47,446 bases of DNA from positions 1-47,446 of the forward strand of contig JAJPHB010000080.1 in the NCBI GenBank assembly GCA_021325525.1, written 5' to 3'. The DNA comes from Alphaproteobacteria bacterium. Lineage in GTDB: Bacteria; Pseudomonadota; Alphaproteobacteria; ATCC43930; CGMCC-115725. The stretch's first letter is position 1. The number at the start of each line of letters is the position of its first letter. The translations under genes and the position numbers were made by a program. The notes beneath the pieces are model-generated. The model saw only the letters and a list, made by a program, of their open reading frames with translations, ran no database searches and was not told where the DNA came from. Of the stretch, positions 34,710 through 42,513 are shown piece by piece.

Positions 34710-36371
34710 TCAGCCGCGAGGCGCGGTCGCGACATGCTCGACGAGCGCGCGGCGTACATCCTCGATGACGCGTTCCCACGACCGGTCCGGGCGCTGGCGG
34801 AAGATCCGCATGCTCGGGTACCACGGGCTGTCCGTGCGCCGCAGCAGCCAGCGCCAGCAACCGTCGAGGCGCGAGAGCATCCAGACCGGCCTTCCCATGC
34901 CGCCGACGAGATGGCAGACTGAGGTGTCGACGCAGATGACGAGGTCGAGCACCTCGACCAGCGCCGCCGTATCGGCGAAGGTCTTGAGCTCGGGATCGGC
35001 ATCGTAGACGCGCCCCGCCCCGGCCGCGCGCAATTGCGCGGCGCCTTCACCCTTCTGCAGCGAGACGAAGCTGACGCCCGGCACTTCGAGCAAGGGCTGC
35101 AGCGCCGCGAACTTGATCGAGCGCCGGGCATCGGGGCTGCGCATGTCGAATTTGTAGGCATGGCGCGGATTGCCCGCCCAGACGAGGCCGACGCGCAGGT
35201 CCGATGCCGGCAAGTGCTGCAGCCGGGAGCGCCATTCGGCGACCTTGGCGGGGTCGGCGCGCAGATAGGGCGCCGCCGGGATCGTCTGCGGCGTCGTTCC
35301 GAAGATGCGCGGCAGGCTCAGCAGCGGGCAATGCGCATCGACCGGCGGCAGTCCGCTCATGCCCGGATAGTCGGTGGCGAGCCGCACGACTTCGACCGCC
35401 TCGGAGCCGAGGCTGAACGCGATGAGCGACAAGAGCTCCGGCTGCACTTCGAGAATGACGCGATGGCCCCGCGCCGCGACCATCGGCGCGTATCGGCAGA
35501 ACTGCAGCGTGTCGCCGAGGCCTTGCTCGGCATGGAGGAGAATTGTCCGCGGCTCCGCCGCTCCCTCCCAGCGCGGCACCCCGTCCGGGCGGCGCAGCTC
35601 CTTCAAGATCGCCTGCCAGCGGTATTCGTACTCGCGGAACCCCTCGCCGTATTCGCCGAGCTGCAGCAGCGCCGTGCCGAGGTTCATGTGGATCTCGGGC
35701 ATGTCCGGCTTCAGCGCCAGCGCCCGGCGGAAGGCCGCGACCGCATCCTCCGTGCGGGCGTAGATCATCATCAGATTGCCGAAATTGTTCCAGGCGGCGT
35801 AGGAATTCGGCGACAGGCGCAGCGCCTCCTGGAAGAGATGGAAGGCCTTGTCATACTCGCCGCGGGCCTTGACGACGACGGCAAGGTTCTCGAAGGCCTC
35901 CGGCAAGTTCGGATCGAGCCGGATCGCCGCGACCGCCGCCGCGACCGCCTCGTCCCAGCGCTCGAGGGCGCGCAGGCATCCGGCGAGGCAGTTGAACGCC
36001 ACTGCATCGCGCGGATCGAGGCGCGTCGCCAGGCGGAAGGCCTCGGCCGCCTCTTCGAACATCTTCAGCTCGTTGAGGGTGACCCCGAGATTGCGCAGCG
36101 AGCTGGCGCTCTGCGGGTCGGCAGCGACGGCGCGGCGAAAGTAGTCGAGAGCGCGCGGCAGATCCCCTTCCTCGAAGGCGATGCCGCCGAGGCAATCGAG
36201 GCTCTTGGCGTGGCCGGGATGCGCCGCGACGATGCGCTCGAAGGTGCGGCGCGTCGCGGCATGGTTGCCCTTTTCGTAGAGCTTGAGCGCCTTGGCAAAT
36301 TCCGCATCGGGCGAGCGCCCGTTGCGGTGCCGGCGCCGGCCTTCCTCGACGAATGCCGCTGACTGGCTCAT
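34710..36371 (-). CDS. TPR-glycosyltransferase, FlmG-like (flagellin modification)
   Basis: A 553-residue cytoplasmic protein. Residues about 20-265 hold six or seven TPR units (e.g. ALDYFRRAVAADPQSASSLRNLG; AFHLFQEALRLSPNSYAAWNNFG), and about 290-540 a GT-B glycosyltransferase half with HAEQGLGDTLQFCRYAPMV, VGLVWAGNPRH and ICVDTSVCHLVGGMGRPVW. This is the layout of FlmG of Caulobacter, which glycosylates flagellin using its TPR part to bind it. The gene lies directly after flagellin, has its own exact CtrA-type box, and GGAG before the ATG at 36371, all supporting flagellin as the substrate. The donor sugar cannot be told; no pseudaminic or legionaminic acid genes are in the window. Confidence 0.82.
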   Translation of the reverse strand: MSQSAAFVEEGRRRHRNGRSPDAEFAKALKLYEKGNHAATRRTFERIVAAHPGHAKSLDCLGGIAFEEGDLPRALDYFRRAVAADPQSASSLRNLGVTLNELKMFEEAAEAFRLATRLDPRDAVAFNCLAGCLRALERWDEAVAAAVAAIRLDPNLPEAFENLAVVVKARGEYDKAFHLFQEALRLSPNSYAAWNNFGNLMMIYARTEDAVAAFRRALALKPDMPEIHMNLGTALLQLGEYGEGFREYEYRWQAILKELRRPDGVPRWEGAAEPRTILLHAEQGLGDTLQFCRYAPMVAARGHRVILEVQPELLSLIAFSLGSEAVEVVRLATDYPGMSGLPPVDAHCPLLSLPRIFGTTPQTIPAAPYLRADPAKVAEWRSRLQHLPASDLRVGLVWAGNPRHAYKFDMRSPDARRSIKFAALQPLLEVPGVSFVSLQKGEGAAQLRAAGAGRVYDADPELKTFADTAALVEVLDLVICVDTSVCHLVGGMGRPVWMLSRLDGCWRWLLRRTDSPWYPSMRIFRQRPDRSWERVIEDVRRALVEHVATAPRG

Positions 36372-36430
36372 CTCGCGCTCTCTCCTGCCGAACACAGAAA
36401 AACAGGAGAATCCACACTGCGCGCGATAGC

Positions 36431-36445
36431 TTAAGGCGCGATTAA
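36431..36445 (-). promoter_or_regulatory. CtrA-type box before the TPR-glycosyltransferase
   Basis: Exact TTAA-N7-TTAA, 60-74 bases before the glycosyltransferase start and beyond the flagellin terminator, so the glycosyltransferase probably has its own CtrA-dependent promoter. Confidence 0.68.
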
Positions 36446-36477
36446 GCGCGGCAGGTTTCGCGCCGACCGAAGGAAAC

Positions 36478-36503
36478 GGCGCCGGCACTGTCGTGCCGGC
36501 GCC
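36478..36503 (-). terminator. Flagellin terminator
   Basis: An 11-pair stem (GGCGCCGGCAC / GTGCCGGCGCC) with a 4-base loop, 25 bases after the flagellin stop and followed on the minus strand by the T-rich GTTTCCTTC. A convincing intrinsic terminator separating flagellin from the glycosyltransferase gene. Confidence 0.75.
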
Positions 36504-36528
36504 GCCTGCTGGACCTATGCTACGCGGT

Positions 36529-37362
36529 TTACCGGAACAGGGACAGGACGGCGCCCGGCCCCTGGTTGGCGATCGAGAGAGCCTGAATACCGAGCTGCTG
36601 CTTCGTCTGCAGAGCCTGGAGGTTGGCGCTCTCCGCCGCCAGGTTCGCATCGACCAGGTCGCCGACGCCGGTCGTCAGCGAATCCGTCAGGGTGGTGACG
36701 AAATTCGCCTGCGTCGTGATCTGGTTGCTCGCCGTGCCGAGCTTGCTGAGCGCGGTCTTCACGGTGTTGATCGCCGTGTTGATGGTGTTCAGCGCAGCGC
36801 TCGCATTGGCGACCGTGCTGACGCTGATCGTGCTGATCGAAAGACCGGTCGTGCTCGACAGGTCTTCGGCCGCGACGGTGATGAACGCCGCGCTGACGAC
36901 CGTCGAGGAGGTCCGGTTGAGGGACGACAGGAAGGTCTGGGCGGTGGCGCCGGTCTTCAGCAGGTTGACGCCGTTGAACTGCGCCGCGGCCGTGGTCGAG
37001 TCGATCTGCGCGATGAGCGAGCTCACGTCCGTCTGAAGGGCGTTGCCGTCCGAGGTCGGGTCCTGCGCCTGCACGGCCTTGGCCTCGAGCTCGTTCAGGA
37101 TGTTCGAGATCGTGGTCGCACCCTGGAGAGCGACGTTCACCGCCGCGGTCGCCTCGCCGAGCGCGTCGCTCACCGCCTGGAAGCCGGCGATGTCGCCGCG
37201 CTGGCCCTGGGCGATGGCGAAGGTCGAGGCGTTGTCGGCAGCGCTCGAGACTTTGAGGCCGGTGCTGACCCGGTTCTGAGTCTGCGTCAGCTGCTGCTGC
37301 GTGAGGTTGAGGGTCTCGAGAGCAGCGAGGGCGTTCGTGTTGGTGTTGACCGAGAACGTCAT
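36529..37362 (-). CDS. Flagellin
   Basis: A 277-residue filament subunit. The N-terminal D0/D1 region (FSVNTNTNALAALETLNLTQ; LTQTQNRVSTGLKVSSAADN) and the C-terminal D1/D0 region (NFVTTLTDSLTTGVGDLVDANLAAESANLQALQTKQQLGIQALSIANQ) are conserved; the middle is short and Ser/Thr-rich, offering many sites for O-glycosylation. It has a strong ribosome binding site (GGGAGA) 5 bases before the ATG, an upstream exact CtrA-type box, an intrinsic terminator, and leader palindromes that may be the target of FlbT. It is the only flagellin gene in the window. Confidence 0.97.
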   Translation of the reverse strand: MTFSVNTNTNALAALETLNLTQQQLTQTQNRVSTGLKVSSAADNASTFAIAQGQRGDIAGFQAVSDALGEATAAVNVALQGATTISNILNELEAKAVQAQDPTSDGNALQTDVSSLIAQIDSTTAAAQFNGVNLLKTGATAQTFLSSLNRTSSTVVSAAFITVAAEDLSSTTGLSISTISVSTVANASAALNTINTAINTVKTALSKLGTASNQITTQANFVTTLTDSLTTGVGDLVDANLAAESANLQALQTKQQLGIQALSIANQGPGAVLSLFR

Positions 37363-37367
37363 AAAAA

Positions 37368-37380
37368 TCTCCCGTGTGGA
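37368..37380 (-). promoter_or_regulatory. Small hairpin over the flagellin ribosome binding site
   Basis: On the flagellin strand CTCC-ACACG-GGAG lets the Shine-Dalgarno GGAG pair with CTCC just upstream. The stem has only 4 pairs, so it is weak on its own, but it would place translation under control of anything that stabilises it. Confidence 0.4.
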
Positions 37381-37408
37381 GGCTATCCGGCGCCTTGTGG
37401 ACCGGAAC

Positions 37409-37422
37409 CGGACAAATGTCCG
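37409..37422. promoter_or_regulatory. Perfect palindrome in the flagellin leader
   Basis: CGGACAAATGTCCG, 47-60 bases before the flagellin ATG, is self-complementary over 14 bases. In RNA it would fold as a short stem; in DNA it could bind a dimeric regulator. FlbT, encoded at 40147-40545, is known in Caulobacter to act on the 5' untranslated region of flagellin mRNA, so this is a candidate target. Confidence 0.45.
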
Positions 37423-37448
37423 ATGCGGGAGATTTGATCCGAAATGTT

Positions 37449-37487
37449 TTAAGCGGAGCTAAATAATATTAGTTAAGGCAAGATTAA
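37449..37487 (-). promoter_or_regulatory. CtrA-type boxes before flagellin
   Basis: An exact TTAA-N7-TTAA at 37473-37487 and a one-mismatch TTAA-N7-TAAA at 37449-37463, in an AT-rich segment 87-125 bases before the flagellin start. No sigma-54 or sigma-28 consensus was found here. Confidence 0.65.
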
Positions 37488-37575
37488 TTTCGGAGGATTG
37501 TCTATGATTTTATCTATTTACTTTGAGTGATCTGCCAATGCCGGAGCGTATACGGGAACAGTTAAGCCAATGCTC

Positions 37576-37617
37576 ACCGGCACCGGCGCGGCGATCCGCG
37601 CCGGCGCCGGTGCCGGT
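37576..37617 (-). terminator. Long inverted repeat after flgL
   Basis: Arms ACCGGCACCGGCGCGG and its complement, the right arm carrying a 6-base insertion, around a CGAT loop. It lies 17 bases after the flgL stop, between flgL and flagellin. No clear T-run; probably a transcript end or an RNA-stabilising hairpin. Confidence 0.45.
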
Positions 37618-37633
37618 TTACGCCGGATCGAGC

Positions 37634-38665
37634 CTAGGCGACGCTCGGCGGCGGCAGGAAGTTGACGAGGCTGAGGCCCTGGAGGCTGGCGACGATGTGG
37701 TAGGAGGCCTGGAGCTGCGTCTGAAGCTGGGTCAGCCGCGTCGAGGCATCGGGAAGGCTGACGAGCTCGATATTGTCGATCTGCGTCTGCAGGATCGTCA
37801 GCGTCGCGTTATGCGTATTGGTCTCGTCGCTCAGCATCTTCTCGTTGTCGCCGTTCTTCTCGACCAGGCCTTCGAGCTGCGAGAGGCCGCTCGAGATCTG
37901 GCTGGCGGCCGCTTGCGCCGTCGCATCGAACTGGCTGTCGGAGATATTGGGCGGCGCCGCCACCGGCCCGACCGGTTGCGGCAGCGCCGCCAGCGTGTAG
38001 AGCCCGGTCAGAATCGTGAGGAAGGCGGGGTCACTCGCGGTGATGCTGTCATTGATGGTGAGACCCTGGTCGATCTGGGTCGGCGGATAGGCGGGGCCGC
38101 CCGTGTAGTAGGCGGCGGCCGAGGAGAAGACGCCGGCCACCGCCGCCTGAATCGCCGCCGGAACGTTGGGCGGCCCGCCCGCCAGCGCCGTATTGATCGC
38201 GGTCTGCACCGTCGGCAGCAGGGTCGCGAGGCCGATCATCGGGTTCCCCAGCGTCTGGGTGCCGCCGAAGAGGTTGCGCCCGTCGGCCGCCGCCTGAAGC
38301 TGCTGCGTGATCTGATTGATCGCCGCCTGCGCCGAGCTCACCACCTCGATGCGCTGCGATGGCTGGTTCGAGACGAAGGCGAGGTTCTGCACGTTGAGCG
38401 CCGAATCGTGAATGATGTTGAGGCTGGACTCGATGAGCTTGGTGCGCACCTGGAGCTGGCTGATGGTGTTGTTGAAGTCGTCGATCACATCGGCCTGCTG
38501 CCGGAGATTGATGTCGAGAGAGGCCTGCGCGCCGAGGTCGCCGAAGACCTGCGCCTTGTCGCCCGTCGCCACTTGATTCTGAACCTGCTGGATCTGGCCT
38601 TGCAGCGCCGTGAACTCGCTGCGCAGGAGGTCATTCTGCCCGAGCGTCGAAAGGGTTGCGACCAT
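37634..38665 (-). CDS. flgL: Flagellar hook-filament junction protein FlgL
   Basis: A 343-residue flagellin-related junction protein (HAP3). N-terminal helices ALQGQIQQVQNQVATGDKAQVFGDLG and the segment ADGRNLFGGTQT are typical of FlgL, and the C-terminus ends with DASTRLTQLQTQLQASYHIVASLQGLSLVNFL. It lies 19 bases after flgK and ahead of flagellin on the same strand. Confidence 0.93.
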   Translation of the reverse strand: MVATLSTLGQNDLLRSEFTALQGQIQQVQNQVATGDKAQVFGDLGAQASLDINLRQQADVIDDFNNTISQLQVRTKLIESSLNIIHDSALNVQNLAFVSNQPSQRIEVVSSAQAAINQITQQLQAAADGRNLFGGTQTLGNPMIGLATLLPTVQTAINTALAGGPPNVPAAIQAAVAGVFSSAAAYYTGGPAYPPTQIDQGLTINDSITASDPAFLTILTGLYTLAALPQPVGPVAAPPNISDSQFDATAQAAASQISSGLSQLEGLVEKNGDNEKMLSDETNTHNATLTILQTQIDNIELVSLPDASTRLTQLQTQLQASYHIVASLQGLSLVNFLPPPSVA

Positions 38666-38684
38666 CAGGGTCTCCCGTCACCTG

Positions 38685-40121
38685 TCAAGCCATCGACTGG
38701 AACAAGATGTCGAACAAGGCCTTGCTCGTCGTCAGCACGCGCGCATTGGCGGAATAGGCATTCTGCAAGGCCTGGAGCTGCGCCACCTCGTTGTCGATAT
38801 TGACGCCGCTCTGGGTCGAGATCTTGTTCTTGATCGTCTGGATCAGCGCATTCTCGCTGTCGAGCGAGCTCTGCGTATTCGCCCGCAGCGCCGAGGTCGC
38901 GGTCACGAATTGGGTGGTCACCTGGACGAAGCTGCCGCTCGCCGGCAGGCCAGTCGTGGCCGTGAAGGCGATGTTCGTCCGGTTGAAGAGGGCGAGCGCA
39001 TTGTTGATGACCGTCGTGTCGCCCGGGGCGAGGGCCGGCGCCGCGGCGGTCAGGTTGGGCGGCACCGCGCCGTCATGCAGGATGGAGGGCGTCGCGACCA
39101 CCGCCAGATTGACGGCGATGCGGGCGGCGTAGCCTGTCACCTGCGCCGGGTTGGCGGGATTGGTCTCGGTCGCGGGCTGTGCCGCGAATGCCGTCCCGTT
39201 GAGAGCCGAGGTGCCGCCGTCGCTGAAGAGCGGCACATTCACCGTGTTGAACTCGACCGTGAGCGCGCGCGCGATGTCGTCGAGCTGCGACTGGATCTGC
39301 GGCAAAGTCGTGTTCTGGAGACCGAGAAGGCCGGCAAGCGTCCCGGTCGAGACGGCGATCGGCAGCGGCGGCTGGTTCGGGATCGACCAGGTGATGCCGG
39401 TCGTGCCGCCGACCGCGAGCGTCGCCACCGTCGCATCGACGAGCGGCTTGCCGTCGGTCGTATAGACCGCGAGCTCGCCATCCGCCTTGGTGAAGGTCGT
39501 CACGCCGATGAGCCCGGACAAGGTGCTGACGAGCTGATCGCGCTGATCCTCCTCGTCCGTCACATCCTCATTGCCGGTGTGCTGCGCGATTTGCTGATTG
39601 ATGTCGGCGATGCTCTGCAGCGTCGTGTTGATCGTCGTCACGTCCTGCTGGATCTGCTGCTGGGCATCGGTGTTCGTATCCGTCACCGTCTGCGAGAGCT
39701 TGTTGAGAGTGCGTGCGAGGGTGCCCGCCGCATTGATGACCGAGGTCAACCCCGCGCTCTGCTCGGGATTGGTCGAGAGGTCCTGGAAGGCGTTCTGCAG
39801 GTTCGAGATCGAGGCGCTGAGCGAGGTGTCGGCATTGGGCGCGCCGAACGAGGATTCGATGTTCGACAGCAGGTTGACGGTAACCGTGAGCTGGTTCGCG
39901 TTCGCCGTCGCCGAATTCAACGAATTCTGGAGGAATGCGTCGACGTTGCGCGTGACCGGCGACAGTTCGGCAACACCGAGCGTCCCCGTCGTCTGCGCCT
40001 GCGTCTTTTCGGTGTAGCCGGGATTCTGCGCGTTCGAGATGTTGCGCGCCAGCGTGTCGATCCGGGCCTTGGTGACGTCAATTCCGGCGAGCGCGAGGGT
40101 GAGCGCGTCGGTCGAGGTCAT
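38685..40121 (-). CDS. flgK: Flagellar hook-associated protein FlgK
   Basis: A 478-residue HAP1 that joins hook and filament. The N-terminus has LALAGIDVTKARIDTLARNISNAQNPGYTEKTQ, the axial motif with NISNAQNPGY; the C-terminus is VNIDNEVAQLQALQNAYSANARVLTTSKALFDILFQ. The centre is Thr/Ala-rich and variable. It starts 25 bases after the flbT stop. Confidence 0.95.
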   Translation of the reverse strand: MTSTDALTLALAGIDVTKARIDTLARNISNAQNPGYTEKTQAQTTGTLGVAELSPVTRNVDAFLQNSLNSATANANQLTVTVNLLSNIESSFGAPNADTSLSASISNLQNAFQDLSTNPEQSAGLTSVINAAGTLARTLNKLSQTVTDTNTDAQQQIQQDVTTINTTLQSIADINQQIAQHTGNEDVTDEEDQRDQLVSTLSGLIGVTTFTKADGELAVYTTDGKPLVDATVATLAVGGTTGITWSIPNQPPLPIAVSTGTLAGLLGLQNTTLPQIQSQLDDIARALTVEFNTVNVPLFSDGGTSALNGTAFAAQPATETNPANPAQVTGYAARIAVNLAVVATPSILHDGAVPPNLTAAAPALAPGDTTVINNALALFNRTNIAFTATTGLPASGSFVQVTTQFVTATSALRANTQSSLDSENALIQTIKNKISTQSGVNIDNEVAQLQALQNAYSANARVLTTSKALFDILFQSMA

Positions 40122-40146
40122 CGCGGTTCTCCTTTACCGGGCGGCG

Positions 40147-40545
40147 TCATTGGGCCGCGTCGAGCAGTCGCCGCTCCGCCGGCAGGGCGGCGCGCAAGGC
40201 GCTGAGCGCGCGGTAGAAGTCGCCGGACGCCACATGCGTCAGCGTCTGGGTGATGGCGCCTCTGATCTGCGCGTTGGAGGTCGCCGCGAAGAGCTCGGTG
40301 GCGAACTCCATGAACAGCTTGCGGTGGTTCTCCGCGCCCTCGGCATCGAGATACATGCATTGAAGGGCGAAATAGGTGCGCAGCAGCGGCGTATTCGCCT
40401 CCTCCGGCAGGAGCACGTCCTTTTGCTGGAGGAGCTGCGCCTTGTTGTGGAAGGTGAGCGTGACGGCGCGAGGCGAGTTGTTGCTCAGCACCGCGCCGTT
40501 GACGATCAGCTTCTCCTGCGGCTTCAAGGTGAGGTTCAGCGGCAT
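40147..40545 (-). CDS. flbT: Flagellin post-transcriptional regulator FlbT
   Basis: A 132-residue FlbT, which in Caulobacter binds the flagellin mRNA leader and promotes decay until the hook is complete, and in Brucella and others acts positively. MPLNLTLKPQEKLIVNGAVLSNNSPRAVTLTFHN is the family N-terminus; LQCMYLDAEGAENHRKLFMEF and LTHVASGDFYRALSALRAAL follow. The ATG at 40545 has AAGGAG 6 bases upstream, excluding the longer frame to 40605. It usually neighbours flaF; no flaF is seen in the window. Confidence 0.94.
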   Translation of the reverse strand: MPLNLTLKPQEKLIVNGAVLSNNSPRAVTLTFHNKAQLLQQKDVLLPEEANTPLLRTYFALQCMYLDAEGAENHRKLFMEFATELFAATSNAQIRGAITQTLTHVASGDFYRALSALRAALPAERRLLDAAQ

Positions 40546-40571
40546 TGTGCGCTCCTTCCCGTCTCCGATCG

Positions 40572-40594
40572 GCGCGCCCCCTTCTGGGGCGCGC
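40572..40594 (-). terminator. Strong hairpin between flgE and flbT
   Basis: GCGCGCCCC and GGGGCGCGC form a 9-pair GC stem with a 5-base loop, about 40 bases after the flgE stop and 27 bases before the flbT start. No T-run. It may reduce read-through from the abundant hook transcript or protect the flgE mRNA end. Confidence 0.5.
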
Positions 40595-40633
40595 GCATGC
40601 TGCATGGTATGCGGAAATCATTACCAATTCAGA

Positions 40634-42361
40634 CTACTGGATGAGGTTGTTGGTTTCCTGAAGGAGCTGGTTCGTCGTCGTCACCACCTTGGTGTTCGCC
40701 TCATAGGCGCGCTGCGTCTGGATGAGCTTCGTGAACTCGGCGGCGATGTCGACATTGGAGCCCTCGACGCTCGACGGCACGATGGTGCCCGTGCCGTTGT
40801 CGCCCGGCGACTGCACCGAAGGCGTGCCGCTCGCCACCGTCGTCGAATAGGCGTTGCCGTTCTGCGACTGCAGGCCGTTCGGGTCCGAGAAGCTGGCGAG
40901 CGGAACCTGAAACTCGGTCTTGCGCGCGCCATTGTCGTAGTTGAGCGTGATGTTGCCGTGCGAATCGATGTTGAGGTCCCGGAACGAGCCGGGCGGCAGA
41001 CCGTCCTGCTGCGCCGAGATGAAGTTGATGTCGGTGCCGGTGAACATCGTCGTCTGCGAGGCGATGCCGTAGCTGCCGAGGTTGAAGTTGATGGGCTGGC
41101 TGGTCGGCGTCGTGCCGTTGAAATTGACGGTGAGCGGCACCGTCGCCGCCGTGCCGACGCCACCCGCTACGCCGTTGATGCTCTTGATGCTGCCGGCCTT
41201 GGCGCCGGTCAGCGCATTGTCGACGACGTTGAAGACGACGGTCGTCGGCGTGATCGGCAGGATGCTCGTGATGGTGGGGTCGGTCGAGGTATAGGTCACG
41301 GTGTAAGTGTCGTTGGTGCCCGAGACCTTCGTCCAGTTGACGTTGACGACATGCGCCGCGCCTTGCGCGTCGAAAAAGTTGACCGTGCTCGGCGCGAACT
41401 GGATGTTGGCGGGAATCGTCGCCGCGGAGGTCGTCGTGCCGGCGAGGGCCGCGCCGCCCGTGCTCACCGCGGTCACCGGGTTCGAGGGCGTCCCGTCGAT
41501 CGTCAGGTTCGAATTCGAGGCGTCGATCGAGCTTGAAAAGCCGTTCTGGGTCAGGCTGGTGGCGAGGAGGCTCAGAATCTGCGAGGGCGTGTTGGTGACG
41601 CCGCCGACATTGAAGTTGACCTGCACCTGGCCGGGACCGGCCGTCGCGGCGCCGGCGCCGAGGCTCTGATCGCTGAGCACGAAGGTGACGGCGGGCCCGG
41701 TCGTCGGCGTCACGGTGATCGTGTTGCCGTTGGCGAAATTGGGGGCCGAGGGTGTCGTCGGCCAGGTCAGGGTCCGCCCGACCGTGATCGGCGCCGTCGG
41801 GCCCGTATTGAGCGTCGACGGCGGGTTGGTCGGGAGATTGGCGGAATAGGTGATGTTCGCGGTCGCCACGGGATTGGTCTTGAGCTGGTTGAGCTGAATG
41901 GGCACGACCGCATTCTTCAACACCTGGCCCGTCTTCTGGTCGATGGCGAAGCCGTTGAGGACGTAGCCGGCGTTGTTGACGAGGAAACCGTTGTTGTCGA
42001 CGCTGAAGTCGCCGGCGCGAGTGAAGAGCGGATCGGGCGCGAAGCTCGGCAGGCCCTGGCCGTTCACCGAGGTGATCTGGCTCACCGAGAAGAAGCCGTC
42101 GCCGGAGATGGCGAGGTTCGTCTCGACGCTCGTCTGCTGCACATTGCCCTGAATGCCGTTGGTGTAGAGCGGCTTGCTGGTGACGCCGCCCGGATCATGG
42201 ACGAGCGCATTGGAGACGGTCAGCAGCGTCGAGAACTGCGTGTCGACCCGCTTGTAGCCGGTCGTCTGCGAGTTGGAGATGTTGTCGGAGATCGCTCCCA
42301 GCGCCTGCGACTGGGCATCGATGCCGGTGACCGCCGAGGTCAAAGCGCCGCTCAAACTCAT
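40634..42361 (-). CDS. flgE: Flagellar hook protein FlgE
   Basis: A 575-residue hook subunit with SLSGALTSAVTGIDAQSQALGAISDNISNSQTTGYKRVD at the N-terminus and EGSNVDIAAEFTKLIQTQRAYEANTKVVTTTNQLLQE at the C-terminus. The central region is long and Thr/Pro/Asn-rich with FlgE D2-like NFFDAQGAAHVVNVNWTKVSG; it exceeds enteric FlgE (about 400 residues), as usual in alphaproteobacteria. It has its own exact sigma-54-type promoter and enhancer repeat. Confidence 0.96.
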   Translation of the reverse strand: MSLSGALTSAVTGIDAQSQALGAISDNISNSQTTGYKRVDTQFSTLLTVSNALVHDPGGVTSKPLYTNGIQGNVQQTSVETNLAISGDGFFSVSQITSVNGQGLPSFAPDPLFTRAGDFSVDNNGFLVNNAGYVLNGFAIDQKTGQVLKNAVVPIQLNQLKTNPVATANITYSANLPTNPPSTLNTGPTAPITVGRTLTWPTTPSAPNFANGNTITVTPTTGPAVTFVLSDQSLGAGAATAGPGQVQVNFNVGGVTNTPSQILSLLATSLTQNGFSSSIDASNSNLTIDGTPSNPVTAVSTGGAALAGTTTSAATIPANIQFAPSTVNFFDAQGAAHVVNVNWTKVSGTNDTYTVTYTSTDPTITSILPITPTTVVFNVVDNALTGAKAGSIKSINGVAGGVGTAATVPLTVNFNGTTPTSQPINFNLGSYGIASQTTMFTGTDINFISAQQDGLPPGSFRDLNIDSHGNITLNYDNGARKTEFQVPLASFSDPNGLQSQNGNAYSTTVASGTPSVQSPGDNGTGTIVPSSVEGSNVDIAAEFTKLIQTQRAYEANTKVVTTTNQLLQETNNLIQ

Positions 42362-42404
42362 GGTCTACTCCTCTTTCTGAGGGATGCCGCTCCGCAGGTC
42401 CCCC

Positions 42405-42420
42405 TGCAAATCGCAGGCCA
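42405..42420 (-). promoter_or_regulatory. Sigma-54-type promoter of flgE
   Basis: On the minus strand TGGCCTG-N4-TTGCA, with GG and GC exactly ten bases apart and a full TTGCA -12 block. The start would lie near 42393, about 30 bases before the flgE ATG. Confidence 0.72.
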
Positions 42421-42494
42421 GATCGGAACGTCCGGCATCGCCTCGCTTGGTTGCCAGTTGAGGCCCCTTGCCCGGCCCTTCCGGCCGAGCTCCG

Positions 42495-42507
42495 GGCAAA
42501 ACCTGCC
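42495..42507. promoter_or_regulatory. GGCA-N5-TGCC repeat (FlbD-type enhancer) before flgE
   Basis: GGCAAAACCTGCC, 75-87 bases upstream of the flgE sigma-54-type element, just beyond the flgD stop. Only one clear copy is seen here, against two at the other promoters. Confidence 0.6.
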
Positions 42508-42513
42508 GCCTCG

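Noticed and set aside
37363-37540. Sigma-28 (FliA) promoter for flagellin
   Set aside because: No TAAA-N15-GCCGATAA-like pair was found on the flagellin strand; the CtrA-type box is the better explanation.
38610-40205. A 531-codon open frame on the plus strand opposite flgK
   Set aside because: Antisense to the clearly conserved flgK; low-complexity Arg-rich translation.
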